From: Dioszegia crocea
Taxonomy: Eukaryota > Basidiomycota > Tremellomycetes > Tremellales > Bulleribasidiaceae
Length of the DNA: 64,000 nt
Direction of reading: 5' to 3'
Assembly (NCBI GenBank): GCA_001600615.1
Contig: BCKK01000009.1
Span: 657,213 to 721,212 of the forward strand
Under the pieces are notes generated by a model. That model saw only the letters and a program-made list of their open reading frames with translations. It did no database searches and had not been told where the DNA came from. This document shows, piece after piece, positions 44,425 to 57,994 of this stretch. The position numbers were made by a program, and so were the translations under genes. Every line of letters starts with the position of its first letter. Positions within the stretch are counted from its first letter, which is position 1.

Positions 44425-45667
44425 ATGCTTCTCGCCAACTACGCTTCAGACTCTGGCTCCGATGATGAAGCTGGGCCGTCATCGAAGGTGACTGCAGCAG
44501 CAGCCCCCGTTCAAGCGAAGACTGCAGCTCCAGCAGCGACAAAAGGCAAGAAACGAGGCGGGCCGATAAAGATCACACTGGACCTCCCGAAGACCAAGCC
44601 AGGAAACGGAGGCGATGGTGAGGATGCAGAGGACAATAAGAGGGACGCTGGTAGTGGTCTCGACGAGGAAGAAGGGAGAGATGTCAAGAAGGCGAAGCTG
44701 GGATCAGGGCCCCAGGGTGGCAAGGGCTCGTAAGTCGGCATCCTCCATGATTGTGAATTACATCAAAGCTGACACCAATTGCAGCTCATCTCTACTCGGG
44801 ATGCTACCTGCTCCTAAGCGAAAGCTTCCCACAGCTATCCCTTCTGGATCATCTTTGGGCGTTAACAAATCTATGGCTGCTAAACCCAAGTTGCCCAACC
44901 CGTCGAGCGGCAGTGTTGTGGATGACGACGGCGACGAGGCCGAGGCGCCAAGTTCGAGTATCATGCTTCCGCCCTCGATGGCGAGAAAGGCGAAGAAGAA
45001 GGAAGAACCAGCTCTGGATCTATTTGGTCTGAGTGAGTTCTCCTACCTGCTCCAGCTGTCTTGGCCGCAAACTTATGCGAATACTCCCAGGCGCCACCCC
45101 AACCCCGGCTCAAGCTTCATCATCTCAGACTACTCTCAAACCACCACAAATCACCTCAGCTCCAGCCGTAGCTGATTTCCTTCCACCACCTCCGACGTCC
45201 GACGACCCTTACCCAGGCTACTATCAACTCCCAGGCGGCGAATGGGCGGCATACGAACCAGAGTACTATCACTCCTTCTTCGCTTCTTCGACAGCGGAGG
45301 GTGAAGACGAGGCCGATGGCGGAAGGATCGGGAAACACTGGGCCGACTTTGATCAGTCTGCTGAATTGCAGGATGTGCAGGCTAGTGAGGGCATGAGTGA
45401 AGCGCGAGCGGCAGAGGCGAGGCGGCAGGCCGCTAAGCCCAAGAGGAATGTTGATGAGTTTGAGTACAAGGTAAGCATCTGAGACTTGTGTATATGGTGT
45501 CGTACTAACGATTATAGCCTATTGGACAAGTCAAGGGCCTGGCCTCGGAACGCCATCAATTGTCGAGTTTGCTCAATATCGCGCATACGGACAGAGAACG
45601 ACTGGAAGATGCCATTGCGGCTAATAAGAAGACGGCCAGGATGGCGAAGACCAAGTATGGTTTCTAG
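44425..45667 (+). CDS. PRCC: PRCC-family nuclear protein
   Basis: A homologue of the animal proline-rich PRCC protein, a nuclear factor linked to pre-mRNA splicing and mitotic checkpoint control. Start 44425 gives MLLANYASDSGSDDE, the family's opening. A GPIKITLDLPKTK segment, Pro/Ala-rich low-complexity stretches, SSSLLGMLPAPKRKLP and DPYPGYYQLPGGEWAAYEPE follow. The conserved C-terminus is RNVDEFEYKPIGQVKG, HQLSSLLNIAHTDRERLED and KTKYGF with TAG 45665-45667. Three introns. It converges on CSF1 with 136 bp between the stop codons. Confidence 0.8.
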
Positions 45668-45803
45668 GCACTGCCCGCCCTCTATCATGTACAAGTAAGA
45701 AACTACACTCTGGACTTTCCAGCGATATCGAACTACTGTACATATCTATATATGCCTACATGATTAAGAATACAACCATTATATACTCAGACGACCTAGA
45801 TCT

Positions 45804-48800
45804 CTACCCCTTCTTCGCTGGTAATTGCTTAGCATACAGCTTCAACAGCAAATCCATCCCCTCCTCCAAAGACGTAGTAACGAATCGATGGCTCAGTATC
45901 GGCAGATCCAGGACACCTTGGTTGAACCTCGGGATAAGCTTCGCAGCATCCCGTGTTTGAGCGCCCAGCAGCGACAGCTTGGGCACAGGCGGCTCGAGCT
46001 CGATTGACGGATCTCGAGGTTCGAACCGAATTGAGGTGTCGCTAAACATGCTGTTTAATTCCTTCTTTTCCTTCTCCTTCTCTCCTTTGCCCTTCTTCTC
46101 CTTTTCTTTTTCCTTCTCTTTATCCCTCTTGGCCTGCTCCGCCACTTTACTCGGCCGAATGACACCCAGCCTTCGAGCCCGAGCCGCCTCCTCTTGTTCG
46201 ATACCCGCGATAACGAGCTTGAGCGCCTTCCATGAGTTGTCAAAGACACTGGGGAAAATAGAGACGTCGCCTTCTGATTTCGTCTTGCCCCAAACAAGCG
46301 TGAAGTGGTATAGAAGTTTAGGAGGAGTACCTTCATACTCGTCCGAGTCCATGCGGAGATCCTGTATAATCAGCATATGTCCTGAGCCTCATTTGATAGA
46401 CTCACCATTGAAGGTAATGCGGCCACTTTATCCTTGACAAGCTTCGCCGCAAGGGACAACATCTCCTCAGCTGAAATCTCCTTGCTCTCCAGCGCCACCG
46501 CCTGTCTCCCATTCCTCATTGCGTCCCACTGGAAGAAGCCAACAGAAAGGGCCAAATCTCTAAATGGTCTGTCCTCTCCGTCAACCTTCCGCGGCATCCG
46601 CAGCAAGTCCGCCCCGACCGCCCCGACAACGAAGCGGTAAAAGTCTATGCTCTTCCCATCCTGACTTTCATTGAAGACCCCGATATCGATACCGGCCAGA
46701 GCGAATTTCATGCTTTGGGAGAATACCGTATCGCAAGTCGCAAGAGTTTGACTTTGGTGCGATGCGGTCCGTTGCATTGTCTGAGCAAGGGCGGTGGAGA
46801 TGGGGGATGGTTCGTGTACTTTTCGCGCTTTGTGGGCTTTGAAAGTCTCGGATCGTTGAGATGCGATCCGATGCTGCGTTCCTACCGCGTCAAGGATTTC
46901 GTACACCTTTCCAAGGAGTCGCGGGATGGCAAGGAGACGGACGACGAGGGATAATTGACCCGCCTGGACAGCAAAGGCCAGGAGTGGGGGAGCCGATGGG
47001 TCCGTCCAATCGTCTGAGAGGGATACGGTAGATGGTTCGAGGTGGATTCGCGCGACGTTGGAATCGCGGAGGAAGAAGGAGCACCGAACGTGTCCGGTGT
47101 GTAACGCGAGAGATAGGAGTTGGGGATCGATATCCTCGGTAGCTCGAGTGGATTTACGCAGTGTATGGAATGCAAAATCGTCGACCGTAATAGCTCCGGA
47201 TATATCGCCCTGTGCCGTCACCTCGATCTTGCCGACTTCAAGATCGATGCGGGTACGAAGTCCGTTCGACAGTGTGTGGAGGACGACGGGGCTGATTTTC
47301 AACTTGGCGTGCGAGACTGTAACGTCCGCATCGAAATCGATAGCCTGGAAACGGGCTATGATAGCTACGCCAACGTGTTTCCGATTCTCACCGCCAATTG
47401 CGGGGATGGTAACGGGAGCAACCGATTGATCGCCGATAGCAGCAATGATTGGAGCATCCAACCCGGCGTTATCGACCCAGACCGAGATGAATGTTAACCA
47501 TGCGCTGAAGAGGTCGAGCCGGAATTGAGCGGATACCCGAGTATCAACCACGATTGATATCCCCGCCTGGCCGTCTCTCCAGTCAGGAGTGTGGATGACG
47601 GAGAAGGCGAGATCCCGCGCAGACGCCTCGATACAGCTTCGACCGAGCTGGTCGTATTCGTGGCTGAGATTCGTGGATACGCCCGATATAGTACCAGCAA
47701 AAGTACTATTCTCCTCCTTCCCGAACGTCGTACTGCCGACGAAACCGCCGCTTTCCCATCTGAGATTAACGTAGGCTTGGGAATCGGGATTGCACGCAAG
47801 CCGCAATTCCGACGAGTCGATTCGTAGAGTGAGTCGCAGCCGATTGATACTGGCAGAATCGGGAATCGGCACCGCCTCCTCGATAGGGGCGACATCGTCA
47901 CTCTGTGGTGAAGGGAGCGGTTTGTCCTCCCTCCGCTTGGCAGTGAAACGCTTCTCGACCCGATTGGCGACTTGCACGAAGAATGGCAAGATGGAAGGAC
48001 GAAGGATATTTCGACTTTGATGTACAGCCTAGGGATCAGCTTGATTCCATGTCAAGCCTCAACTACTCACAGCGTTGAGAATGACAAGCCCCGCAGTATC
48101 CTTCTTATCCGCCAAGCCATCCATGCTCGGCCCGGCATAATCCACCCATACCGATATTCCAGGTAGCACAACTTCGTCATGCCATCCTCCCCTGATTCCT
48201 CCATGCCCATCTCCAGCAGCCCGATACAGCCGCACCTTTCCGCTCTCAAAGGTGAAGGACAGCCGCAAGAAGATGCGCTGATTGACCCGAGTAGAGACTG
48301 GGGAATCGAGCGTGTCCTTCCTGTATGGCGCCGCCTCATTCCTCGCCACCTCGGCGCGATATCTCTTCTCCAGCTCATCCACCCGATCCCTTCCACGCTC
48401 GTACAGATCAATGAGTTGGAATATCCCCTCGATGAAATCAGGGTCCAAACCCAAATTGAAATCCGTCGCCGAGCAGTGCGCTGCCAATGTCCACGCTTCG
48501 GCCTGAGACGACATTTGCGCTTCGGCATCGATAAGTGGTAGTGCCATCCGATTGACTGAAGAGTGGATCTCGCCCATGAAGTGTTCGGATAGACTGGCGT
48601 CGAATTTGGAAACGAATTGCAGTCCAATATGCTGGACTCGAAATCGAGCAGTCTCATTTCTCCGATTGACGAAGCTGATGGATCGGACAGAAAAGAGGAG
48701 GGCAGGAGTGACAGAATTGATCTGCTTGCGGATGTCGATCACCGTTCCGGCCCCCAGTGGCACCGCCAGTCCGAAGCTGGCAATGTCAACCGTCAAGAGA

Positions 48801-51800
48801 CGAGAGGCGAACCAGGAGTCTTCGGGCTGGACGAGCCGATCGCCCGCCTCGATCTTTTTGAGCAACCGACTCGTGGTCTGCCTGACCTCCGCCACCTCGG
48901 ATCCGCGCTGATCAGTGAGGATGTGGAGATCACTTGTCCAGCTCGAGATCAGATCACTGACTTCGCTGAGCGCGACGATGTGCATGAATGTCTGGATGCG
49001 ACTGAGGGATACGCCGAGTCGAGACGGTGCGCCTTTATCGCTGGGGACTTCATAGACATCGACATCGAGGTACATGTACGCCGACTTGTACTTGCGCGAT
49101 ACGTCCGTCTGCCGCTCAAGCGACTCGTCGTCGATTTGACCGAGCGACACCTCGAAATGCTGAACGCCCGCCTGCCACGATAGAGCTTGTCCGGCGACAT
49201 CTCGATTGGTAGCGCGGCCCTTGAGCGCGAGAGCGCGGAGGAGAAGGGTAGTAGCGACGTCATCGGCCCGTAGTCCGATGCTGACTCCTTCAACACCAAG
49301 CTGTAGGCGGAAGAGGGGAGACTTCTTCTGGTTGGGAGAGTCGGCGGGGGCCGCAGGGGAGGAAAACATCGATTGGGCGTAGGACCCATAGTCCTTCACA
49401 AGTTGCCGGATTTCCGGGACGAGCGTCTTGTACAGTGACAAGAGCTTGTCCAGCGCGCTGGGTTTGACAATACAATCGAAATAGCCCAAATTGAGCTCGA
49501 CCTCATATTGACCCTGATTTCGCACCGTCCGTAGTACTCCATCGACCTTTACCCGCGGTAAATCGATCTTGACCGTATCCTTCGTCTTCACCAGGTCTCT
49601 CGAGCTATAAAAGCCGATAGACTGGGGGGCCGCCCGAATACCGAACGAGTGATTCTTGATCGACCCTTGCTCGCAAGCATAGATACGCCCAACTCGCCAT
49701 CCGATCCAGGCTGATTTGGCCGTCCGGACTGTGAGAGCCGCTTTCTCAACGAGGAAATCAAAGGTGAGATTGGTAGGGATTTTGTTGGGTTTGGGAACTC
49801 GAGCAGGATTATTGGCGACGCGGCTCCGTAATTGGGTTATGGTGGGTTCATAATGTCTGCAGATCAGCTTGGACTTGCCATTCCACTCACGGGTAATGCT
49901 TTTCTTGCCAGACTTGCGCAAAGTCCAGCGCTCGCCTGAGCGTCGGTCGACTGTCAAAAGTGACTGACTGGAGCGCCAAGATGACACGCTGCTCCTTGAC
50001 CGAAGACGCTCTGGTCGACCCCTGAGTATCGGTCACGATCTTCACACCTGTGATCCCGATGAGGACGATCTCCCGATCTGCCGAATTTGCAGGATTCTCA
50101 TCATCTGACGGCTGCCAGAGTACAATGTCGGCTTTGTCAAGTACAAGATTGATGTCATTCCTGACAGTGACGAAGGAGGATAGACCGTGTCTTTTGTGCT
50201 GACGCTGAAGGTGGCCGATCGTACTGGTGGTGTTGGTGAGGACTGTCCGAAGTTTGAGTCCGCCGGCAATGACGGAAAGATCGGCTGAGCCGAGATGGAC
50301 GTTGACAAGGATGACGGCATCGACCTTTGGGGTGGGAATGGGCTGTGCTTCTGCGGGGGAGTGGGGATGTTCCGATGTCAACTGACGGAAGACGGTGAAG
50401 ATGGAGTCCTGGATTTCGGCATCGACCGAGCTGACAGCAATGACGGCCCGATCCTGCAGTTCCCCATCTCCTTTCCCTGGACGAGTCCTGTAGACACCCG
50501 CCGACGAAGTCCCCACTCGGACAAAGCTCGATCCGATCCGACCAGTGCCCAGCAAGTAATCGTAATGGCGAATAACGACATTCTCGATGCTGATAAAGGC
50601 AGCCTGCGATGTGAGTGACTTTTCGGCATGTGAGGGAGGGGGGAGATCGAAGGCTTTCCGGACGAAAGTGAGCTGTCGAGTGAGCGCCTCGTTGCTCTCA
50701 TCATAAACCCAGTCCAGCCGTGATATCGCATTGATGACGGCAGAGTGATCGAGATGAAGCATCGCCTCGTCGATCGACGTGTGGAGTAAGATCTGCCTGA
50801 GGCGAGACAATACTCGCCAGCCGTGATCTCGACGTATGTTCCGATCGTCATCGACCTGCAACTCATAGGTGAGTTCCGATACGAATGCGGGTTGGGGGGC
50901 ATTCTCGATATTTGGGTTGATGGCAGTGATGAGTGAGGATAGTAGAGATGCAAGAGTAGGAGATGGGGATTCCAATGTCTTCTTCGCATCGAGCTGTTTC
51001 TGCCAGACATCCGCCGTCTGCATAGCGGTGCTCAGAGCGGAAGAGACCATACGGAGGTCGGTGCTATGCGTATGGACTCGAATCTGCTTGTCGTTCGCTT
51101 TATCGACATACGCCGCCGTTAAGCCAAGCTGATCGAGCTGTAGTACCGGACTTCCGGAAGCTTGGGAAGATCCAAGGCTGATGTCGGACAGGGAAAGCTT
51201 GGGAGCCTTGGTCGCGGTAGACAAAACCAAGGCTCGTAAACTGGTCAGGGAGACCGAAGCCGAGAGACTGGGAGGATTCGAAGGTTCGGCAGGCTCTTGG
51301 CTTAGCCTCGCACAGAGCCCGCCGATATCAAGGGAGAGACGTGATATCGGATCAGAGTCGGGAGACTCTGTCGAGATGTGTATCCGAACGGAAGGTGCTG
51401 TAATGTCAAGGATTCGAGGGACCGGTCGATTATTTCGATCGGCAAACTCGTCGACCTGCTCGTCGAGGAGCTTGTCGAGGATCTGAAGCGGGCGGGAGTG
51501 CTGTGATGTCAGCCATATCGGAAGGTGGACACTTACATTGGCATCAAATGCACTCGAGATTTCAGTCAGAGTAGTCAAGCTTTGAACGCCCGCCTCCACG
51601 TTTACGGGCTCAACGCGGATCCGGATCACCGTGCCATTCGCCATGGGCCTAGCGGGGCATTTGAGGCCTTCACTGAACGCATTCTCTTCCGTCGGACGCT
51701 GCCCCTGCGTCTTTTGAAAGGCCTTGAAATCCCGAATCGCTAGGATGGACGCCATGTCGGGTGTAGCAGCCGAGTCCGGGGCTTCGTGTGAGGAGTTGGA

Positions 51801-54800
51801 GGAGACGACCGACGAGCAATCGTCAGACTCATCGGATAGTGAGTCGTGGAGGGTTTCTTTGGCGGTCCTGAAAGATCGGGTGGTACTTCTCCGGCGAGCC
51901 ATGGCAGGGCGCGAGTGACGGTCTGAATCCGATTCACTGCCGTCTCCTTCTCCGTCCGAACCATCATCCTCTGAATCGGTAGCTAGGCGTCAGCGTTTTC
52001 AAACGCAAAGCTCACCATGGCCCACAGCATGTGGTCGAGGTAGATAGCTAGACCCCAGATGATGAGATTTTGAGGTGTCTTCTCTGTCCGAGTACATATA
52101 CCAGATCCTCTGTGTTGGCTCATCCTCCTCCCTCAAGAATTTCTGCTGCTTCTGCGCCTGCTCCTGCCATTCTTTAGGTGCCTTGTAGATTTCGACAGAG
52201 ACGCCCGAGTGTAGAGATCCGACTGAGCACCATTTCTGCAGCGTGGAAGGACGAGAGAGGAGAGTGGCGGAAGCTGTAGGGACAAGGATGGCGAGAGATG
52301 AAGCAGACGTAAGGGTGGCAAGTGAGCTGGTGTCGAGTTTGATGCCGCTGGTCAGGTCGACTGCTACCCCCGAAGACCCAGTGCCCATCAGAATGGAAGC
52401 AGATCCGACGGATAGTTTTAAGAAAGTAACTGAAGTCAGCGGGATCTATAATAAACTTACCATCTGGAGGCGTGACTGGGATATAGATATTCGTGGGCGC
52501 ATTCTCCTTGTCGCTGAAATTGTATGCGACAGCTGTGATCGAGCTTCGGATAGAAGAGAGGAATGTAGGCGAAAGGAAAGCGGATAATTTCGGAATAGAT
52601 ATCTCCCACAGACATAGGTAGGTGGTTCCGCGTGGTTGTGGCCCAAACAGCCTGTTCGCTTTGACAACGAGACCCTCAAGGTATATAGATTCCGATGAAG
52701 AGGGTGGGGGAGGCTGACACTTGTCGTGCACCTCTTGTATGGACGGGGCAGCAACGAAATAGGTCGGAGGCATGTCAAGCGACAGCTCCATGAACCCCTC
52801 GACGGATTTAAGCAGCATTTGAAATTGAGGGATGGGTAATGCGAGACCGCTCTCACATGCGTAGATCTCGTCCGAGAGTAGCAAGAGCGAGTCGCGCACA
52901 TCCAGCGTCACCTGTACGGCGAATGGATCAGACCGCCCTGGTCGGTACTTCTCCTCAACGGGGTCACCAACCGAGTTTGGATCGTGGTCGAACCGCTCGA
53001 GATACTCCTGGGTCGTCGTGAACTGGGTAAACATCCCAAAGTAGTTGTCCTTGACGCAGAACAGTCGACGTAGTGCCCAGCCGAGACACTTGAATGCGAC
53101 CTTGGATGCGTCGAGGTGAAGAGTGAGGGTTTCTTCGTGATCAGGATGAGGATTGGAGTAGTATCGATACGACCCGGACGCAGAGCCTTTACCGATACGA
53201 CCGATCTCTATGGGTTCCTGCGAGTGGAAGGATCGGTGTGTGTCCCATTTGGGTAGGGAGAGTTCGAGCCGAGCGTCATCTAGGCTGACGTTGAATGGGA
53301 CAACGGAGAATTCCGGACGGTATTGTGTAGATGCTACAGCGACGTATGCGGAGAGTTTCGGGCCGAGAATATCGACAAAAGCTGGAGATTAGCTTAGGTG
53401 GTAGCAGAACTCACCATTGTCATCACGGGCTTGGGGCTGATCGACAATGTTGCTATCGTTGATGTACAGGTGGAAGGCGTAATCCGTCATGGAGATCTTA
53501 AAGTTGTAGTGTACCGGGACGAAGTGATGAAAGTCACCCGCAACGCCAGAAGACCAGTCCTTCGCGAGATCTGAAATCAACGTGACGTGATCTCGGAGGA
53601 GGGTGATGTTGGGGGTGTCGAAACTCATGTCAAGGCCCCAGTCCCGCTGAGCATTCCATCTCAGCGGAGTAGGCATCGACAAAGCCAAACGACATGACTT
53701 CGCCTCGACGAATGACTGAAGATTGATACTCGAAGCGATGGAGAGGGAGTCAAGATGGATGAGGAGGGTCGCATCGTAGCCGCGAGTTGTGGCAAGTTGG
53801 GATTGGGTGTAGGTGATTGTAGAGTCTACACCAGTTGTGACGTCCAGCCAACCGTACCGCCTCTCGAGCTCAGCTTCGGGCTTAGCATCAAATTGCCAAT
53901 CCTTCGAAGGTTCCCTGGTGGGGATCCGCAAATTCGTCTCCTCCGAAAATTGGACCGTGACGACAAGATCTGCGTGGACTCGCGTTTCGCCCGCCCGCAG
54001 ACGCGGACGAGGCTCAGTGTCGAAGAAGATGTTAGGTGCGAAGGTCTTTTGTAGAGCTTCTCGCTGACGATCCGCCCATGGACCATACTGGACCAGACCC
54101 CCATGGATCACAATGTCCATTCCGTACTCCGGGGGTAGGTCAACGTTTCCGTATGCATCCGTCGGAGCGGGCATGTCGATTTCGCCAGGATGCGGTACCG
54201 GCCCTGGCGTGTCCGAGTAGTATGTAAGGTCCATCGCCGCAGTGTCAATCAATGTGGTGACTTTGGCATACTCCCTCTCGTACTTTGGCGCCTCTTTGGT
54301 GCTTTCCTCCCGATACCGCGCCAGGCCCCGCCATGTTTTATCCCGCGGCATTCCCTGTCGAGGGGGTTTGGAGAATGCCGGATCGGTAAGAAAGGGGAAT
54401 TTGCGAGCGAGCGCAATGAAAGCAGATTTGGTGGAAAAAGATGAAGGGGGTTGTTTCGTGAAGTCTGGATCTTGGCGGACGAGCTCGTCGTAGACTTTCT
54501 TGCCGTGCGCCAGAAGAGGTCCGGACCACTCGACATTGGTCCGATAGAGAACTTTGACCTCTTCAAATTTCATAGCGACCGACATTTTGTATCGGTCACA
54601 GATGGATCGGGCCTATGATCAGCGTTGGAATAAAGCAAAGCTCACCTCTGTGATTTCCATTATACCGGTCGCTCGCTTGAAGTCCCCAATGAGGACCATA
54701 GGTGTAGCGTCGCTTCCCAAGACCAACGAGCCTTTCTCAACGACGAACTCAATCGGCAGCAGCTCGCGAAACCAGTCGACTCCGTCGGCCAGGGGAGGAT

Positions 54801-55508
54801 CAGGGGCGGTAATGGGCTCGAGGAGGGGAGTGGGCTTCTCATCGGGTTCGTCTGGTGTCAGCTTTGGTCTTCACCTGAACGTACTGCTTGATACGGTACT
54901 ATCTAGCTGAGCGAGCACATCCTCATCATGGGCCGACTTGAACGCCTTCCTCAGTCTGACCTTGATCGGATTCTCCGTCGACGTGCGTGATGGATCCGAA
55001 GGCAGAGGATCATTCTCCCGCTCGTGCTTTTTCATCCTCTCGACAATCGCATCGTAGGCTGGAGTTCGATTGTAGACGAAGAACTCGACACCATCTGCAA
55101 ATAGCACGAGTCGGCATGGTAGCTTGACTGGAATGTCAGCTTTACTCTAGCCCAGGGTCCAAACGTACATCGCTTCGCGTTACTACTCTGCGAGTCTCCC
55201 TCCTGTCGAACCCTCCATGCCCAGTATCGAAATGTGATATAGCCATGCAACATCCGCACCGATATGTTGCTGGAATGATATTCGACATTCCTAAAAGCTA
55301 TCCTCCCTGCTAATGGCGCGAATTGCAAGGAGCCGATAGTGATGTAGGCATGGTGCTTGCGCCAAGTGTACAGCCTGATGAAAAAGGCAAAAACAGAGCC
55401 AAAGAGCCGATTGAAGTAGAGCAAAAAAGCGCACGCGACGATGACTACGACACCGAGTTCGCCTAGGACTAGCCAATTGACGTAGTTGGACGTCGGTGTC
55501 GCGCTCAT
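45804..55508 (-). CDS. CSF1: Csf1 / BLTP1 (Tweek) giant bridge-like lipid transfer protein
   Basis: A protein of about 3,000 residues of the RBG/bridge-like lipid transfer family. Yeast Csf1 moves phospholipid at ER contact sites and supports GPI-anchor synthesis. Start ATG 55506-55508 gives a single N-terminal membrane anchor (LGELGVVVIVACAFLLYF) and then the diagnostic Csf1 block GSLQFAPLAGRIAFRNVEYH with RMLHGYITFRYWAWRVR. The rest consists of beta-rich repeats without standard domains, in line with the family, in roughly ten exons; the longest frames are 49887-51902, 48059-49987, 46370-47989 and 53389-54585. The C-terminal exon carries a Lys/Glu run (about 46065-46135) and ends LYAKQLPAKKG with TAG 45804-45806. 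It is the largest gene in the window and shares a 106-bp promoter region with MED17. Confidence 0.9.
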
Positions 55509-55614
55509 GCTAGCTCATGATTGATGTATGATGGGTGAAGTGAAGGCGGCAAATGAAACGTCAACATTTGGGCCCATTGGGCTGAGGGTTTCAAGCTTGT
55601 ACTCATTTCATCAG

Positions 55615-57868
55615 ATGGAGGATATCCGACTATCGATAGATGCCTACACTCTAGATCGTACGGCGGGCAAGCAGCGCGTGCGGACGATAGATCAGAATGG
55701 GACGCTGATCTTTGAGACGCCGTACGTCCAAGGAGAGGCAGAGCTGACAGTTAGTAAACCGCCCGGAGCCGAATTTGCTGAAGAGGTCGAGCGGCTATGG
55801 ACAGAGTATCCCGAGGGTCTGTTGGATCTGACGGAGGATCTACTCGAGAGTCTGCCGCCGGATGATGAGGCTGTCCCGAAACCTGGACTGGATGGCGCGG
55901 AAGGGGACAAGGAGGCGGGAGATCCAGGTCAGATCATGACCGCTGAGGACATGGAGGCGTTGCGATCCGAGGTCTTCCTTCAGCTCAAGTGAGTCTCTTA
56001 TCCTGATGGGAGGACAAAGTTGACTGGAAGTGACGCTCGCAATGAGCTATGGTATGTTCTCGAACTGGCCAAAACACTCGCCCTATCAGCCGAATATACC
56101 TCGGATCCTCCACCAAATCCCCAACATCCCCCTATTCAAAAGAAGAAGAAACCCACTACCGACGGACCTTCGATAGCACTACAACCAGGCGTGGAACCAC
56201 CTATCCTTCCTCCAGGAACGTTCAGTGCTACAGCCGCCATCACACCTCTCCAACCGGCACTGAGCGCCTACGACCTGCAGCTTGCGCTCGCGGCCAAACA
56301 GGAGGCCTTGGAGGAATGCTCGGCGTTGATTGATGGAGCTGTTGAAGAGCTGCAGATCATGTCGGATGCCGGGGAGAAATTCTGGAGTAGCGTGAGGGAA
56401 TTGAGAGATGGGAAGGGCGGAAGAGGACAATGGGCTATTGTGCCGAGACCAGACTTTGGGCGGAATATGGCTGAAGGAGAACGGGCGAAGGATATCATTA
56501 TTCCTTATGCCCTTGATGAAGGTAAGTCTATCTCCCTGTTGTCTCAAATTGATGAACGCCAACTACGTGCTGACTTCCAGCCCCACTCGGACTCCGAGCC
56601 CGATCACTAGCAGCCTTCGACCTCGATCCCGCGAAGCTTGACTCATTAACATTTGGGGCGAGAACCCACAGCCGACTGAGAGTGACACTACACGATCAAA
56701 ATGGTCTAAAATCTTCTACACTCGCCGAGGAGCCATCAGGCGAGGATATAGGAGCGCTTATGGAGGCAGTCCAAGCTGAAGCATTCGACGAGGATCTCCT
56801 CAACGAAGTAAGCTATTTGCGAGTGTGTCCGAGAGGTCCAAAGCTGAACCCATCGTAGCTACGCATGGAAGCCATCAGGTCAGAGTACACAGTCGAGCCG
56901 CGGCGTATAGTAATACCAGTAGGGGCAGTAGAAGTAGTCTTCGAAATGGTAAGTTCCTTCTCAGGACAGACTTGTGCTGATGCCCAGTACGACACCCGCC
57001 ATCCGCCTTCATCAGATCCCACCTCTCCCCAATCCGACCTAATCCTTCAAATCGCCACTCTATCTTTACTCCGACTACATCGACATCGTAAAACCCAACT
57101 TATAAAACAAGCATCTCGACTGGCGCCAACGATAATACCTGGTCCCGCGATTCTTGCTCCAATACTGCAGGGAGTGAGGTATCAGCAGATGATACAGAGT
57201 GTGAAGGGTGCTTTGGGAATGTTTGTGGATGTCATGAGAAAATGTGGGGTAGACGCGGATTTGGAAATTACGTGGGCTGCGGCTACGGATGGTGAGGGTC
57301 AGAAGAGCTGGACAGGGGTTGGAGAGGGCGGAAACCTTTTAGATGGGTTAGACGGGGAGATCAAGTTGAAGATCGTAAACATGTGAGTTAAACCCTTATT
57401 CGTTAGGTGTAGGGATCTGAAGCTGATGTTGGAAAGGCAAGGAGTCACCCTCTCCCTCACGCCATCCCGCCCCTTCACACTCAAAACCTCAAAAGCGACA
57501 TTCCCTCTGTCGGACCCTTCCGATTTGCCTTCGCTCGTGGCAAACGAACTGGAATCACAATTGCTGGTATACGCAGAACGTGTCCTATCGAAGACTTTAT
57601 CTGCCAAGGGAAATGAAATGGCGAAGACGATATTCCACGATGAGCTTGATGGAGTTATCACTCTACCCAACGCCAGTCTGAGGTAAGTGCACTAGCTACC
57701 TAAAGACTTAGATACTGACTGGTCAGTTTTGGCATACCGGCGCCATACTCCGCAGTGCAGGCCAGGCTGGAGCCATACGACACATCTCTACCAATCGAGA
57801 CATACGACCCAAGAGTATCGAATCTGGACTCCTGGCTCTTGAGTATATCAGATAAGATTAAGAGATGA
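55615..57868 (+). CDS. MED17: Mediator complex subunit 17 (Srb4)
   Basis: The head-module core subunit of Mediator, which bridges activators and RNA polymerase II. I start at ATG 55615 (MEDIRLSIDAYTLDR) because an upstream in-frame ATG (55528) would leave only 19 bp to the CSF1 start. Recognised stretches: LTEDLLESLPPDDE, ARNELWYVLELAKTLALS, the central coiled region ALEECSALIDGAVEELQIMS with FWSSVRELRDGKG and WAIVPRPDFGRNM, then IIPYALDEAPLGLRARSLA, and FVDVMRKCGVDADLEI. The C-terminus ends SWLLSISDKIKR with TGA 57866-57868. About seven introns. Length of roughly 600 residues fits fungal Med17. Confidence 0.85.
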
Positions 57869-57994
57869 TATATGCATGGAGATGATATATGCATGAGATG
57901 ATGATTACAATAATGATATACGATCGCCCTTACTGTGACAACTACAACTTCTTTCCGGCTCTGGCCTGACCGCCTTTTGTCTGCTTCACAAACA

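Noticed and set aside
46065..46135. Pyrimidine-rich tract as a possible simple repeat or regulatory element
   Set aside because: On the coding strand it encodes the Lys/Glu run near the C-terminus of Csf1, so it is explained as coding low complexity.
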